Source: Aureobasidium sp. EXF-3400
Lineage: Eukaryota; Ascomycota; Dothideomycetes; Dothideales; Saccotheciaceae
Direction: 5' to 3'
Length of the DNA: 64,000 nt
NCBI GenBank assembly: GCA_024195585.1
Contig: SWBL01000020.1
Location: 1 to 64,000, forward strand
The notes beneath the pieces were generated by a model. It was not told the origin of the DNA and made no database searches. It was given only the letters and a program-made list of their open reading frames with translations. How positions within the stretch are numbered: the first letter of the stretch is position 1; every line of letters begins with the position of its first letter. The position numbers were made by a program, and so were the translations under genes. This document shows, in pieces, positions 10,370 through 22,249 of this stretch.

Positions 10370-11434
10370 TTACAGGTGGCTCTTGAGCGCCTGACCGGCC
10401 TCAAAGCCGTCCTGAGCTTCAAGGGTAATCCAGCCATTGACAGCGCCAGCCTCGACACAGACCATGTTCTTGTAGCCGTCCTTGGGTTCGAAGTCGGCAA
10501 TGGCTTCGGCACCCTCCTTCCAGGGATTCCAGATGACAGTGTCTTGCATGTTGTCTCTGATGACGTCCAAACGAGGCTTGTCATCAACGAGGATTGAGGT
10601 TGTGTCTTGGGTGAAGGACTTGTAGACGCGGTCGACGGTGCCTTCGAAGCGGAGCTCGTTGCCCTTGGAGTCGTGCTCGGTTGCGTTGAGGATCTTGTCG
10701 ATGTATCTGACGCCTGACAGGCCGGTGACCTTGACCTTGGAGATGTCCTGGACAAGGATGTTAGTACGATATCAATGGAAGCAAGCAAGGACAGTGAAGA
10801 TAGCTTACAGGAATGGCAAAGTAGGTGTGGAAGAGAGTCTGGAAGTCGAAGGGCTTGTCGCCCTGGTTGCGGACATTCAGCATGGTCTGCAGACCGTCCT
10901 TGGACAGAGTGACGCTGTATTGCAGGCTGAAGTCGTAGGACCAGGCCTTTCTCATGTCATCGCTGAGGTTGTTGGGGGTCAAGCCAAAGTCAAGGCGAAT
11001 TGAGTCGTCGCTGCCCTTGCCCTGGTTGCCAGATTCTGACGAGGTGGTGCCAAGGTATTCCCAGGGAGAAATGCGTGCGAAACCGTGTTGAGGGAGGGCC
11101 GAAGTAGCATGGTTCTTGGGGGCAGGACCGAAGTTCTAGAGCAAAGTCAGTGGTTTGCTTGAGAGAAGCGGTGTTCGAATAGACGTACGGGGAATACAAC
11201 TGGCACACCACCTCTGATGGCCTTCTTGCCTTCCATGTTGGCGGCGGAGCTCAGCCAAAGGTTCTCCTTTCCATTGCTCTTCCATGAGATGACTGTAGCG
11301 CCGTACAGCATGACCTCAACTGAGTCGCCGCTGGGCAAGCTAGCCGTCACCTTCTTACCATCCGAGTGGACGGTAGGCTGGGGGCCAGTAGTACTGGGGG
11401 AGAGGGCAGAAGGCTTGTGTGCTCTGTCGACCAT
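10370..11434 (-). CDS. Glucose-6-phosphate 1-epimerase (aldose-1-epimerase-like)
   Basis: The family (yeast YMR099C) interconverts the anomers of hexose-6-phosphates. Exons 11189-11434, 10809-11135 and 10370-10747 give 316 residues. The galactose-mutarotase fold is recognisable: MLYGATVISWKSNG, NLWLSS, AIRGGVPVVFPNFGP, then HGFARISPWE with a conserved His, LFHTYFAI with the second His, and near the C-terminus VCVEAGAV with the likely catalytic Glu. Both introns are short (53 and 61 nt) and fall at phase 0. The length matches the family. A broader aldose-1-epimerase role is possible, but the FPNFGP-HGFAR spacing favours the phosphate-specific branch. Confidence 0.85.
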
Positions 11435-12054
11435 GGTTGCTGTGTGTCTGTGGTGTTGACGTTATGGGAAGAAAGATGTCCAGAGGGAACTGTTGCTAGA
11501 GCTCCTGTTTGTCCCTTGGTGGGGTTGCTTGGGGAATGCGTCATGCTTTGCAAACACGACCTTGCATTGCTGTGCACTTGCTGGCCCCACAATGTCTGCA
11601 TAAGAATTGCACAACCATAAGAATGCAAAATAGTATCCTGAAGGAGGCTGTTTCCATCTTCCCTCTTGCTTTGCTTCACTGCAGCCTGGATTTGATGAAA
11701 AGTGATCATCTCTTCCACTTACATACTGTTCGCATCGAGTCGAAAGACCACAGAGATGAATGGGAAGAGTGAAATAGTGTCCATTGAGAGGTCACTGATC
11801 TCACGCTCTCTCTACTCGTAGTGATACCTCAAATCGTCGGACCCTGATGGGAGCAAGCGAGGGCAAATGCTCTCCCGACCTACAGACTTTGCACTGGGAT
11901 GACGATGAAGATGAAAGGTGTTGTTCAAATGGAAGGTACGTCCAGGACGGGCCGATGAGAAGGCGACTGTCAGTGATCACATTCCAGCACTGGTATGATT
12001 TGATCATAGTTCATCGATTAAGGTCTTATCTAAGTACAGCTGCCCGTGGTCCAA
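11435..12054. other. Intergenic region, epimerase to RIF1
   Basis: This 620-bp spacer holds the epimerase promoter and the 3' end of RIF1, both on the minus strand. Small overlapping open frames on both strands look like chance. Confidence 0.5.
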
Positions 12055-15000
12055 CTAATTACCTGATCGTCTCCGGGCCTCATAAATATTTCTTCCTAAC
12101 ACATACAAAGCGTCTGATATTTCTCTTTCCTCCTGTGGTCCAACGACCAGGGTTGCGCAGTTGATGATGAGATCTTGCAACCTCGCGATCACCCAACTGG
12201 CCTGCGTACGTGGTTGTTCGTGAGTTGCCTTTTCTGCCTCGTGTTTCAGCTGCGAGTCTGCTTCTTGATCGTCATCGTTTCCATCCTCTTCCCACTCTTC
12301 AATTACCGCATCATCGACCAATGACTCTTCCACCAGTGAGGATTCGCCAGATGGCCTAGGGCTGACGAGAACAGCCTCCAGCTCGCGACCTCGGCGACGG
12401 TGCGTAGGAGAAAGCATGACATGCTCGACTGGTTGGCCTGTTTTTGCATCTTGACTGCGCGTAGTTCTCCGAGACTTGATAGGTGCAGGTGTATCAATGA
12501 TCGCGGATTCTTCGTTTCCTTCTCCTTCGAGCGTGGATGCACGACGTTTTGAAGTTCGAGTTCTGACAGATGAAACTGGAGCTGAAACAGGTGTCGTTGA
12601 TTTTCTGGGTCTCCCGCGTCCACGTTTGACAGTGGCTGGAGCGACACTTGCTGGAGCCGATTCTGGGATGGGAGAATTCTCTGCAGGTTCTGACTGAGAT
12701 TTATCTTCCTGATCTCTTTGACTCCCGACCACGATACAGTCTTGCACTTCTTCATCATCGTCATCGTCATCGTCTTCCTTCTCAACTTGGCTACCGGTAA
12801 CGAAAGAATACGCTCTGGTCATCATGCGCCTGAATGGTGATGCAGACGATTTGCGACGCTTAGCTGAACCTCGTGCTTCCTGGGGCTCTTCTCGCTTACG
12901 CTTGGATGCAGAGAGAGCAGGATTCGGCTTGAGAGCAGAATTGGGTTGTGTCTCCTCTTTAGCTGATGCAGTATCGTCTTCGTCAGGCGTGTTTCCTATG
13001 AAGGAATCCAAGACCCTACTAATGTCGCCTGGTGTCGCAGCAGTCTTGTGCGCAGAGGCGTCTGCAGAGTCCTCAGCTTCCTCTTGAAGCTGTTGTACGA
13101 GACTATCTGCGAAGGGTATGGGGGAAGAATCAGCAGATTCGATAGCATTCTGGCCTCCCAACTCTCCTCCAGCGACTTGGCTGCTCTTCTCTGGATCGTC
13201 CATGTTAGAGTTTTCAATGTTGAGTTCCGAGTGGGCGTCGGTGAAGACGTCTGATGAGATGCCACCCTCGAGGTTTTGAGCAAGACGCTTGATTGAGGGA
13301 TGTGCTTGAACATGTACTTTGACCACTTGCTCGACTGTAGGCGCTTTTTCCGACAGTGCTTTCGAGTCATCGACTCTGGTTTCTTCTTGGGGCACTATCG
13401 TAGAGAAGTCCTCGGGCACAGTATCGAACCGGGAATGGCTCAATCCTTGTTGCTCAACAGTTTGTAAGTTCTCAATCTCGGTTGTGCCCTCGTACACAGT
13501 CTCGTCTCCCATCTCTTCGTCGGCCATCTCGGGCGGCGAAGATGGGATGTTGTCTTCCTCAGCTTCCGGAGCTGACTCAACAAGATCCGTGTTTTGGACA
13601 GCAGCGGGCTGTAACTTCTCAGCTGCCTTTGGGGTGGGTGAAGAAGTGATATACTCATCCATTGGACCGTGATCATCATTTAGTGTAGGTGTAGCATAAC
13701 CGTTCTCCGTTCCGGCTTGCTGATTAGAAAAATCTAGCAGTGGCAATCCTGACTTCGAAGCTCTCCTTCGTGGTCCTGGGCTTGATGAGAATTCAGGGTA
13801 CAGCGGCGCTGTCTCAAACTGCTGTCGGGATCTAACCTCCCTTTGGTGTTCAGTGAGCAGTTGTGATTCCATCGCAACTGGTGATGAGCTCTCAACGGCG
13901 GTAAACTCAACTTGAGAATCGTTGTGTCGCAGTTTCGATTTTAGTGCTCCTTTAGAAGTAGGTTGCCTTCTTGTGGTGGCCTTCTCACTTTGCGGGCTAG
14001 AAGAAATAGCACGATTCAGCACACTCGTTCTCTTGGATCTTCTGATAGGTTGCTGCTTGATAGGTGACGGCGTCTCCTGAACGTTCATATCTTGCTGCGA
14101 CTCGATCAAATCGCGCAGAGGTGATGGCGCCTACTCTTGTCAGTATGGGTGCGCGATTGTCATTGGACTTTGCTTACCGATGCGTCATCATTCTCCGGGA
14201 AAGTGGGTAGGTCAAGCTCAACGAGCGGCCGAAGACGCCTCATCGCTTCTTCAACCTGGCTGGGATACTCAAGGGAATCCAGCTGACCAAAGGTAGTGTT
14301 CCAGAAAGACACGGTGAGGTTGATGATGTCTCGGTGTGTGCTGTTCAGACCAGCTGCGAATAATTCGTCCAAACCTTTCAACAGTGTCTTGTTGGATGGT
14401 AGGTTCTTCAGCTGTGCGAGGATGGATTGCCAGAGAGCAAGAACCTAGATGTATTAGCGATAGAACTTGGAATTGATTGCATATCATGACTCACTTTCGA
14501 AAACACTTCTTGTGTCTCTTTGCTACCTGCGATCACGCGACCCTCATCTTTGATAACCAAGGACAATCCGTGTTGCACTCTGCGCAGTGCGGGTGATGCG
14601 AACAAAGATAGAGGACATTTTGACAGGAAGTCTTGGACCGCTGCGATGAATTGTGCTAGACATTGCGCGGTCTCCTCAATGCTAACATACGAGATCAATA
14701 GGGCAGAATTCGCAAGCTCGTATACGTGGTTGAATGGCTCGAAGCTCGACTGCTTCGACAGTGGTGGATGCGTGTTCCAAAGAGATCTGCGTGCTTCATC
14801 CATTTGCTGTTTGTTACGAGGAAATGCTCCCACTCGAAGCACCTTCTCGGAAAATTGAACAAAGACAGGCTTTGAGATTATCTCGTCTCTGCGCTGTAAC
14901 AGCGCCTCGGCCAAAGGTTCCATGAGGCCGAGAACCACACCACCTTCACCAGCTTCTTGCTTCAAAATCCTTGTCAAGACACTCACAAGTTCAAAAGCGG

Positions 15001-17539
15001 CGGCTAAAGCACCACTCTCTTCATGTTTGTGATGGAGACCCGATGCGAGTATTGAGATAGCATGTCGAGCTTGATGTCCAAGGCGAGCTGGTTCCTGAAC
15101 GGATTCGTTGAGGGTGGAGTCAAGAAGAACTGCGGTAGTTTCCTGTACTGCCGTTGTCCACAGCAACGCTGATGTCGACGCCAAACTGGATTGTGAGCAT
15201 TTGCGTACAAGCTCCAACCGCTCCTTGCGCGAGTTTCTGCCCTGACAGATCTGGTGGAGCAAGCCTCTCGCAGCATCAGAATAGGCGATATCTGTACTGA
15301 TCGTGAGCGGCGGTTGAGCAAAAAGATCAAAGAGGAAGACAGCAGGTGACTGCAATCTCGCATGATGCTTCGACGAGCGATTCGATGGAGTTGGTGCAGC
15401 CTCGAAGTTCTTGGACTCACTGCGAGCCAGATTTTCTTCGCTGAATGGCAAAGGCCCAACAATCTCGATAGAGCATTGCACGAGGGCAGCGAAGCGTGAG
15501 ATCCAAGGAGTTTCCAGATGATCCACACTCTTTAGAGCCTTTGCCCAAAGACGACCATACAGATTCATCAGCTGAGCCAAGCACTCTTTAAGTTCTTGCG
15601 ACCTCAGTACCTCATGACTTCCAGCGCTAGCGATGGCAGTCAAGAATTCACGCCAAGGCGTTCCGTCAATACCACGCCCGTCCCCTGACTGAGCCAAGGA
15701 CAGCTCGAGAAAAGGGCCTAGCAACTCCAGTATCTTCTGAGCTCTGGAGCGCACCCACTTAGAGTCTAATCGAGGTAAAGCCTCAGGAAGTATTGGGGCT
15801 TTGTTTGCTACCTCCTCGTCCCAAACGGACGACTTGCCATCAAAAAGTGCCTTGAGCACACGACAAGCTAGACTGGCATCTCGTCCACCAGCAAGGAGTA
15901 ACTTCAAGAGGACTTCCTTGACGTAAAGATCCCAGAAGTAGTCGAGGTCGTGCCAGGGCTGAGAGGGGCGTAGGGCGTAATGAAGCAAGTTGCAATAGCC
16001 AGAAAGTGCGATGTGACGAACCTCTTTACTCTTCTTGTCTCGACCCTTGTTCGTGTGCAGAATATGTACAAATGGGACTCGAAGTGTGTGATCCCATCCT
16101 TCCATCTTTTCTAGCATCTCGCGATCCGGGTTGGCGACATAGACCAGGCGATTCCAAGCGCATGTGGCTCGGAACTTGACGGTAATGTTCTTGCTGTTAA
16201 GACAGTTTTGGATCAAGAGGAACCACTCTTCGCAGAACAATCGCCATTGTGACAATTTAACCTTTTTGCTTCTGAAGAAAAGTACCACCATTGACCAGAT
16301 CTGTGGAACAGCCTCCTCAAGGTCTGTGTTCTCGCCACCCTCTTTTGGTTTGGACATGTCGAAAAGACGGGCAGTGAAATAAGCACCGTAAGTGCTACCC
16401 TCAGCAGTAGCCGTATGGAATAGATCGATGATGACTTTTGTAGACGAGTAGCTTTTTCCGTACATCATTGCAGCTTGCATTCCTGTTTCGATAGCACGCA
16501 CTCGAACGTCTTTGATGCTACTCAGAACACCATGGAAGATGTGAGGCATCCAATCACGCATACTGGCAAGCATGGTAGCAGTTGCTTGATCCATCAAACG
16601 CTGGAAGATGACCAGGCGAGATGCAATGACACTGTTGCCGCTAACGCGCTCGTGGATTGTGGTAAGTGAAGAGACAATTCGCTCTACTTTGGTCAAGGTC
16701 ATGACTCTTGACGGAAAGCGTTGAGTTGCAAGAAGGAACATGTGGTGGTTGGCGATAGATTTTGGCACTGGATCTTGTTCCAAGATCTCTATAGCACGAT
16801 CGACCAGCAGAGTCTCGAATTGCTCATCTAGAGCGTCGGCAAGAGCAGGCAGCATGAGGATTGCAGTTGTAAGCTTCAGAGCTTGTGTGGTCAGATTTGA
16901 TGTCATTGGGTCTGGTTTGCGACTCGATTCAAGAATATCTCGAGATATGTATTTGACGAGAGAGGGCAACTTAGAACGCATTGCATCAACGTCGGGCAGA
17001 TCGTCGTAGGCCTTGAGAGCGCCATTGAGAGTGCTGTATCCGTCCAAACGCAAGGCGGTAGAAGGGGCGTCGAGAAATTTGAGGACCGAGTCGAGCATGA
17101 CGGGAAAGGTCTTTGGGTCGGAGATGGAGAAGTAGTCGGGAGCCGGTGATGCAGCGTCAGGTGTCGGGGTCTGCAAGTCAAGGCTGGCCTTCAGGATAGA
17201 TCTGACAGGTCTGGGTTGCTTGCTTGAGGGGAAACGGCGAGGAAGTGGACTGGCAGTACCTGCTGAGGTGGCATAGAAGGGTGTAGGATCGTGAGCAGTG
17301 ACGCATGGCGAGAACTCGACTCGCTTGCTAGACTTGTGCCGCGAGCCTTCTCCTTGTGAGGAGGGAGGAGATGGTTGGACTGGGGTACCTGAGCGAGAAC
17401 AGGCTGGTCGCACTTGCTCGACCTCGGGTTCGAAGTCGACGTCCAGAAGACTAATGGCTTGATTTATTTCGTGGTCGACGTCTTTTGGAGGAGTAGGAGG
17501 ACGATTGGCGAGTTGCTCGAAAGGCTCAGCAGAGACCAT
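12055..17539 (-). CDS. RIF1: Telomere and replication-timing regulator Rif1
   Basis: Rif1 controls telomere length, origin timing through PP1 recruitment, and DNA repair. Exons 14495-17539, 14178-14444 and 12055-14130 join to 1,795 residues; both introns are about 50 nt. A disordered N-terminus carries KRVEF (72-76) and SILK (114-117), matching the RVxF and SILK PP1-docking motifs, in the order seen in other Rif1 N-termini. From about residue 135 to 1000 is a helical-repeat region typical of the Rif1 N-terminal domain (DYFSISDPKTFPVMLDSVLK, then SLVKYISRDIL). The C-terminal third is low complexity with an acidic run and an AT-hook-like KRGRGRPRK. Divergent from RIC8 across 267 bp. Confidence 0.9.
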
Positions 17540-17806
17540 TGCCGTACAAGGAAGACGAGGTTTAGTCTGAGGTCAAGTTCAATCGACCTGACTTGTTCAG
17601 CATCAGCAGCATAATCGTGTTGTCTTTGAGCGTTGTTCCGTAAACTCCAAGTCCAGATGACGCGCCTCGAACGTGCTTTCCTCGCGTTTCCACTTAACTT
17701 TTTTTCTTGGCACGCTTGCAGTTGCACAGTGACCGCGTCCCAATCCGGAAATTGCTCCTTCCTGCCCCTGCTGGTGGTTGAACCTTCACATTCAGCCCAT
17801 TTCACC

Positions 17807-19528
17807 ATGTTTTCTCGACCACCACAAGCCAGTGGCCAAGGTACGTGTGCCAGAGTCTATGACACTCTCCTGCAATGATACTAAGCAAATCGAACACCAT
17901 AAAAAGACACAATTACTTTCGAAAAAGAGAGCCGATACAATGTCGTATCTCAATGGATACTGTCCCATCTCCAATAACACTGTGCATTGTTATAGCTACC
18001 TACATTTCTTACTGCAGCATGCGGGAAGACCGTATCTTGTCTCCTGATTTTATGCTGATACGTATCTTGCTTAGACAAAGCCAGGGTCGACGAGCTCCTG
18101 ACCAAGCTCCAGGCCGACCTGCAGGACGAAAAGTTGACTGCTGAAGCACGTCAGAGTCTATTGGAGCAGCTCAAAGTCCTTGGAAGAGATCCATCAAATT
18201 CTGAGTCCATCTTCGCTAAGAAGGTAAGTAACATTGCATCGTGTTCTTTTCATACTTTGCTGATTGTTAAGGGAATTGCAACGCTATGTGAATACGGCTT
18301 CGACGTCGCGGAGCTAGAGGTTTCACAGGAAGCTCTAAGATGTTTAGCTAATGCTATGCTTCTACAAGAAGCCCCAAGACAATACCTGCTGGACTTAGGA
18401 TATGGAGGCAAGGCGGCTCAAAGACTCAGGGTTGGTCACGAGTGTGCGTGTGTACGCATGATGATATGGAACTAATCATCTGCTAGAACGACGATCGAAA
18501 TGACGAATTCCTCATTTCTCGCATCATCTTCCTTCTAACATACAAAACGACGGTTGACCTCGTGGAGCTCGTCGAAAAGCACGAGCTAGCCAACAGCATT
18601 TGCAGAGTATGTTTGTGGTCAGTTAAAGAGCGGGTAATTGCTAACGCTTGAGCAGAATCTAGCTGGACATGCTGATAGGCTCACTGATCCAACCAGTCAA
18701 TCTGCTCACCCTATGAACGACATGGCTTTGACAGAAACTCTGAAATTGCTGTATAATGTAACAGCCAAACAGCCCGAGCTGATACTCAAGTTCACAAGCT
18801 CTGTGCCGGACCTGTTCAGCATTCTCTCCCATCAGAAACTGCCTTCGCCACCGTTGCAAGGTGCCGTTAGTGCTACCATCAATGCATTGATGAATATGCA
18901 GATATCAGATGAAACTTGTCCTAACAAGGCACGGGTCGAACAACTGATTGATATCCTTGATCTTTCGACAAAGGCATATTCGGAGTCGGAACTTGAGCAA
19001 ACTGCAACGCCGCTATTGTTGCTGTTGCGCAAGATCCAGGGCAAAGCGTCAGCAGATTTGCGCGAACACATGCAGTCTCTCTTATTACCCAACGAGAAGG
19101 CCCGTTCCAAGCCTCTGGGTCAAGGCGACTCTTTGCCGTCTAGGCTACTTCGATTATCCATCTCCCCTGCTCAGATGAAACTGTGTGAGAGTATCTCCGG
19201 TTTGTTCTATGAGCTCTCTGGCAGCAATCCAACAACATTCATCCACAACATCGGATACGGTTACGCTGCTGGCTACCTCTCTACACACAAAATCGAGGTG
19301 CCAGAGACTATGATGAAGGCGGATGCTCAGGGCGCAGACATAAACCCTGTCACTGGTCAACGTCTGGCTGCTGAACCTACGAACCCTGAACCCGAGATGA
19401 CAGATGAAGAGAAGGAACGTGAAGCCGAAAGATTGTTTGTGTTGTTCGAGAGATTGAAGGCTACTGGCGTCGTCGACGTCGAGAACCCAGTGCATCAAGC
19501 TATGAGGGAGGGTCGCTTTGACAACTGA
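17807..19528 (+). CDS. RIC8: Ric8/synembryn, G-alpha chaperone and exchange factor
   Basis: Ric8 is a non-receptor exchange factor and folding chaperone for G-alpha subunits, acting in the cytosol and at the membrane. Exons 17807-17840, 18075-18223, 18272-18430, 18487-18606 and 18656-19528 join to 444 residues. The ARM-like repeats show conserved pieces: EALRCLANAMLL, RIIFLLTYKT, then MALTETLKLLYNVT, and near the end NIGYGYAAGYL and NPVTGQRL. The 234-nt first intron is long for this window, and exon 1 encodes only 11 residues. The length is normal for filamentous fungi. The C-terminal acidic helix (MTDEEKEREAERLFVLF) is present. Confidence 0.9.
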
Positions 19529-19789
19529 TTCTATACCACTGACACATATACCTCACTCGGAGGCTGAGCAGTACAAATCTATCCCTCTGTTAGCACATTG
19601 CTCTCTCTAAGCTAGATCAGTACTTCTCTGTCAGATTTGACCACCACATTTACTCTGAGTTTATCTTGATGATTGGCTGATTATACGTGCTCGCCGATAC
19701 CTGGACGATATTATGGCTATATCCCACAAGAACTTGCTCAAACACAATCACTTCCCGCATTGGTCACCCAAGTTGCTTCGTAAGCATAA
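19529..19789. other. Intergenic region downstream of RIC8
   Basis: The spacer holds the RIC8 3' end and upstream promoter sequence of the next gene. No other feature is visible. Confidence 0.5.
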
Positions 19790-19796
19790 TATAAAT
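19790..19796 (+). promoter_or_regulatory. TATA-box-like sequence
   Basis: TATAAAT lies 81 bp upstream of an ATG at 19871. The intervening sequence is pyrimidine-rich (TCTTTCTTCTCTTATAAC) and then A-rich, the usual layout of a strongly expressed fungal gene. It supports a real transcription unit at 19871 despite the broken reading frame. Confidence 0.4.
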
Positions 19797-19870
19797 GACA
19801 TCCCGCGTGTCTTTCTTCTCTTATAACTCCGACATTAAAAGCGTCTATTCAGACTAAAAGAAGATTCACG

Positions 19871-20310
19871 ATGGTCAAATTGTCACAGCTTTTCTGGGCC
19901 ATCTCTGTGGCCACTGGCGCCGGCGAAGACCGCTTTGGCAACTCGCTACACCTTCGTACCTACTCTTCTACACAGTATTGAAATTCCTGACAGAGAAATT
20001 CGATGAGGAGAAGGGTCAAATCGACCTGACTGTGACCTCAGAGGATGGAGCGCTCTCCACGTCGACCATGTTGATGCAGAGTGGCAAGCCTACCGTCTGG
20101 CAGATGGAGGAATCGGCCTTGTTGAGTTTCAAGGGCGAGGTGTATGAGCACTCTTTCATCAACACGACTGTTGTTCTGGCTGCTCCAGATGCCAAGTTCT
20201 CAAAAACACGTCCATTCGACCGAGGCGTGTCTGGCGAATGGTTCACCACGGAGGACAAGACGTTCACAGCTCCTAAGCTCACCGTCGCCGAGTTCAACTT
20301 CACCGAGTAG
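19871..20310 (+). pseudogene. Uncharacterised secreted-type ORF, probably frameshifted
   Basis: An ATG at 19871 opens a signal-peptide-like stretch (MVKLSQLFWAISVATGA). That frame stops at about 19979. A second frame continues with LATRYTFVPTLLHSIEIPDR, and a third, open from 19978 to 20310, encodes 110 residues ending in KLTVAEFNFTE. The last frame is coding-like, with alternating beta-type hydrophobics and no Cys. No intron with acceptable donor and acceptor joins the frames. Either two small indels broke a secreted-protein gene or there are sequencing errors. I do not recognise the family. If only the third frame is real, it is a 110-residue hypothetical protein. Confidence 0.4.
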
Positions 20311-21013
20311 TAGTGGGTGATTAAATACTCCAGAGTCACTGCAGAAAGGGCGTTGAAGACATGGCTTCATGGAGGGTATTGCTAGTTGATTCGTATGTGG
20401 CAGTCACATTGTAGTCTAATTGTCGAAGACCTCGAATCTCTAGTCAAAAAAGAAGTTGAAGAAGAAATGGAAAAGAGTCCATAACCTGTTGGTACAGCCA
20501 CTCCGTGAGCAATCATATGAGCGTGGACGATTGAGCTGAAGAAGCAAGCCAGAGCTGCAATCGTAGTCAACGAGCTGGAATTCATTCCTCCAAGGTTTCA
20601 TTTTTCTCTCGGTCGGGCCCGCGAGTCGTGGCATCGGGATGCGATAAGCAACCGTAGTGTCCGAGATAGGCCGTGCACGAGATGTCCTGCCTTAGCGGGG
20701 CAAGTCGTTTCCTTTTGTGGACGAAAGCTTCGGCGCAATGACGCGTGACAAGGCGATAACGCGTGAATCCTTATGACTTTTTCTCTTGGGATCCACGGAT
20801 GCCCTCTCTGGAAAGGCTGGGTGTTGGAAGCACAGCGCGCCTTTTGGCTCAATTGGTATGGAGCTTGCTTGCAGCGATAAGCCCTCTTGGCCCTTCTCTG
20901 TGATGCCGCCGCATTTAAAGTCTGCCTGATCTGCAGTCATGTAGAAGATCGCTCACTCGTTGGTCCTGCTTTCCCTCGTTTCCTCCAAGCCCTTCCTTTC
21001 TGGTTGCTCAAAG
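20311..21013. other. Long upstream region of the purine permease gene
   Basis: About 700 bp with no supported gene. It contains three CGATAA sites (annotated separately) and a tRNA A-box-like stretch near 20853 without a partner B-box. Confidence 0.5.
20642..20880 (+). promoter_or_regulatory. Three GATA-factor (HGATAR) sites upstream of the purine permease
   Basis: CGATAA occurs at 20642-20647, 20754-20759 and 20875-20880, all on the plus strand, 134 to 372 bp before the permease start. HGATAR is the binding sequence of fungal nitrogen regulators of the AreA/Nit2 type. Purines are a secondary nitrogen source, so control by nitrogen availability is a reasonable inference. The motif is short and could occur by chance. 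Confidence 0.35.
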
Positions 21014-22249
21014 ATGCGTTATTCGTCCAGCATTGCCTCAGCCCTCTTGGGTTTGAGCTCAGTCGTTTCTGCGTCCGTCGTTCACAAGCCTGTCGCTGTT
21101 GCCGAAAGAGCATTGGAATATGTTATCAAGCCAAAGATGGTCATCATCTCCATGTTTGCTCCCGAGGCAGAGATCTGGTATGGCATCCCAGAGTTCAACC
21201 TGCTGGCCAGAAACATCACCCTTCCTGGCGCTTCACCCTTGTTCCCTGATGTTCACTGTACCGAGAATGGAGATGTCTGCCAAGTCATCACGGGAGAATC
21301 TGAGATCAATGCTGCCGTCACCATCGCCTCGCTTGTCCGTAGCCCTCGCTTCGACCTGACCACCTCTTACTTCATGATTGCCGGTATTGCTGGTATCAAC
21401 CCCGAGGTCGCTACCATCTGCTCCGTCACCTTCGCTCGCTACGCCGTCCAGGTCGCTCTTCAGCACGAGTTCGATCCCCGCGATATCCCTGCCAACTACA
21501 GCACTGGATACATCCCTCTTGGTGCCACCAGTCCTTCCGAGTACCCTCAGAACATCTACGGTACTGAGGTCTTCGAGGTCAACCAAGACCTGCAAAAGAT
21601 TGCTGCAAACTTTGCCCGCAAGGCAACCCTCAACGACTCTGACGCTGCTGTCGCCTACCGTGCCTTGTACGCCCACGACGAGATCTACGCTGCTGGTGCT
21701 TCCTCCAGCGGCCCCAGTGTAGTCGAGTGCGACGTCGCTACCTCCGACGTCTACTACTCAGGCAAGCTGCTCGGCGAAGCCTTTGGCAACTTCACCACCT
21801 TGATCACCAACGGCACTGGCAACTACTGCTCCACCGCCCAAGAAGACAACGCCACCCTTGAAGCCTTGCTGCGCGCAGCCTCCGAGAAACTCGTTGATTA
21901 CAGCAGAGTCATTGTCATGAGAACCGCCTCGGACTTTGATCGTCCTTTCCTCGGCGGCTCGGCTACCTACAACTTGTTCGAATCTTCGGTGCAGGGTGCT
22001 TTCTTGCCTGCCGTTGCTAACCTCTACCTCGCCGGTATCAAGGTCGTCGAGGGCATTCTCGAGGGCTGGAACAGCACCTTCGCACAGGGCGTCAATGCCA
22101 CCAACTATGTTGGCGACATTTTCGGAACTCTTGGTGGTGAGCCTGACTTTGGCCTTGGTCCCGTCGTCGCTGGCGATATCCTGAGCAAGAGAGAGGTTCT
22201 CATGAAGAGAAACACCAGAAATGTGCCCGCCCGCCTTACTCGTGCTTAA
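21014..22249 (+). CDS. Purine nucleoside permease (NUP family)
   Basis: Fungal NUP proteins take part in uptake of purine nucleosides; the fold resembles nucleoside phosphorylases. The single exon encodes 411 residues. The N-terminus (MRYSSSIASALLGLSSVVSA) looks like a signal peptide. Family landmarks follow: KPKMVIISMFAPEAEIWY, PGASPLFPDVHC, FMIAGIAGINPEVATICSV, then VVECDVATSDVYYSGKLLG and VMRTASDFDRP. Several N-glycosylation sequons (NYS, NGT, NST) fit secretion or cell-surface location. An in-frame Met 18 codons upstream would precede the signal peptide, so 21014 is preferred. Good codon use and no introns suggest strong expression. Confidence 0.88.
   Translation: MRYSSSIASALLGLSSVVSASVVHKPVAVAERALEYVIKPKMVIISMFAPEAEIWYGIPEFNLLARNITLPGASPLFPDVHCTENGDVCQVITGESEINAAVTIASLVRSPRFDLTTSYFMIAGIAGINPEVATICSVTFARYAVQVALQHEFDPRDIPANYSTGYIPLGATSPSEYPQNIYGTEVFEVNQDLQKIAANFARKATLNDSDAAVAYRALYAHDEIYAAGASSSGPSVVECDVATSDVYYSGKLLGEAFGNFTTLITNGTGNYCSTAQEDNATLEALLRAASEKLVDYSRVIVMRTASDFDRPFLGGSATYNLFESSVQGAFLPAVANLYLAGIKVVEGILEGWNSTFAQGVNATNYVGDIFGTLGGEPDFGLGPVVAGDILSKREVLMKRNTRNVPARLTRA

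Noticed and set aside
14408..14494. Rif1 ending at 14408 as a 1,043-residue protein
   Set aside because: The frame past 14495 is intron read-through. Two ~50-nt introns link it to downstream exons in phase, giving the expected full length.
20845..20900. tRNA-like A-box (TTGGCTCAATTGGTATGGAG)
   Set aside because: No anticodon arm, acceptor pairing or B-box follows within tRNA distance.
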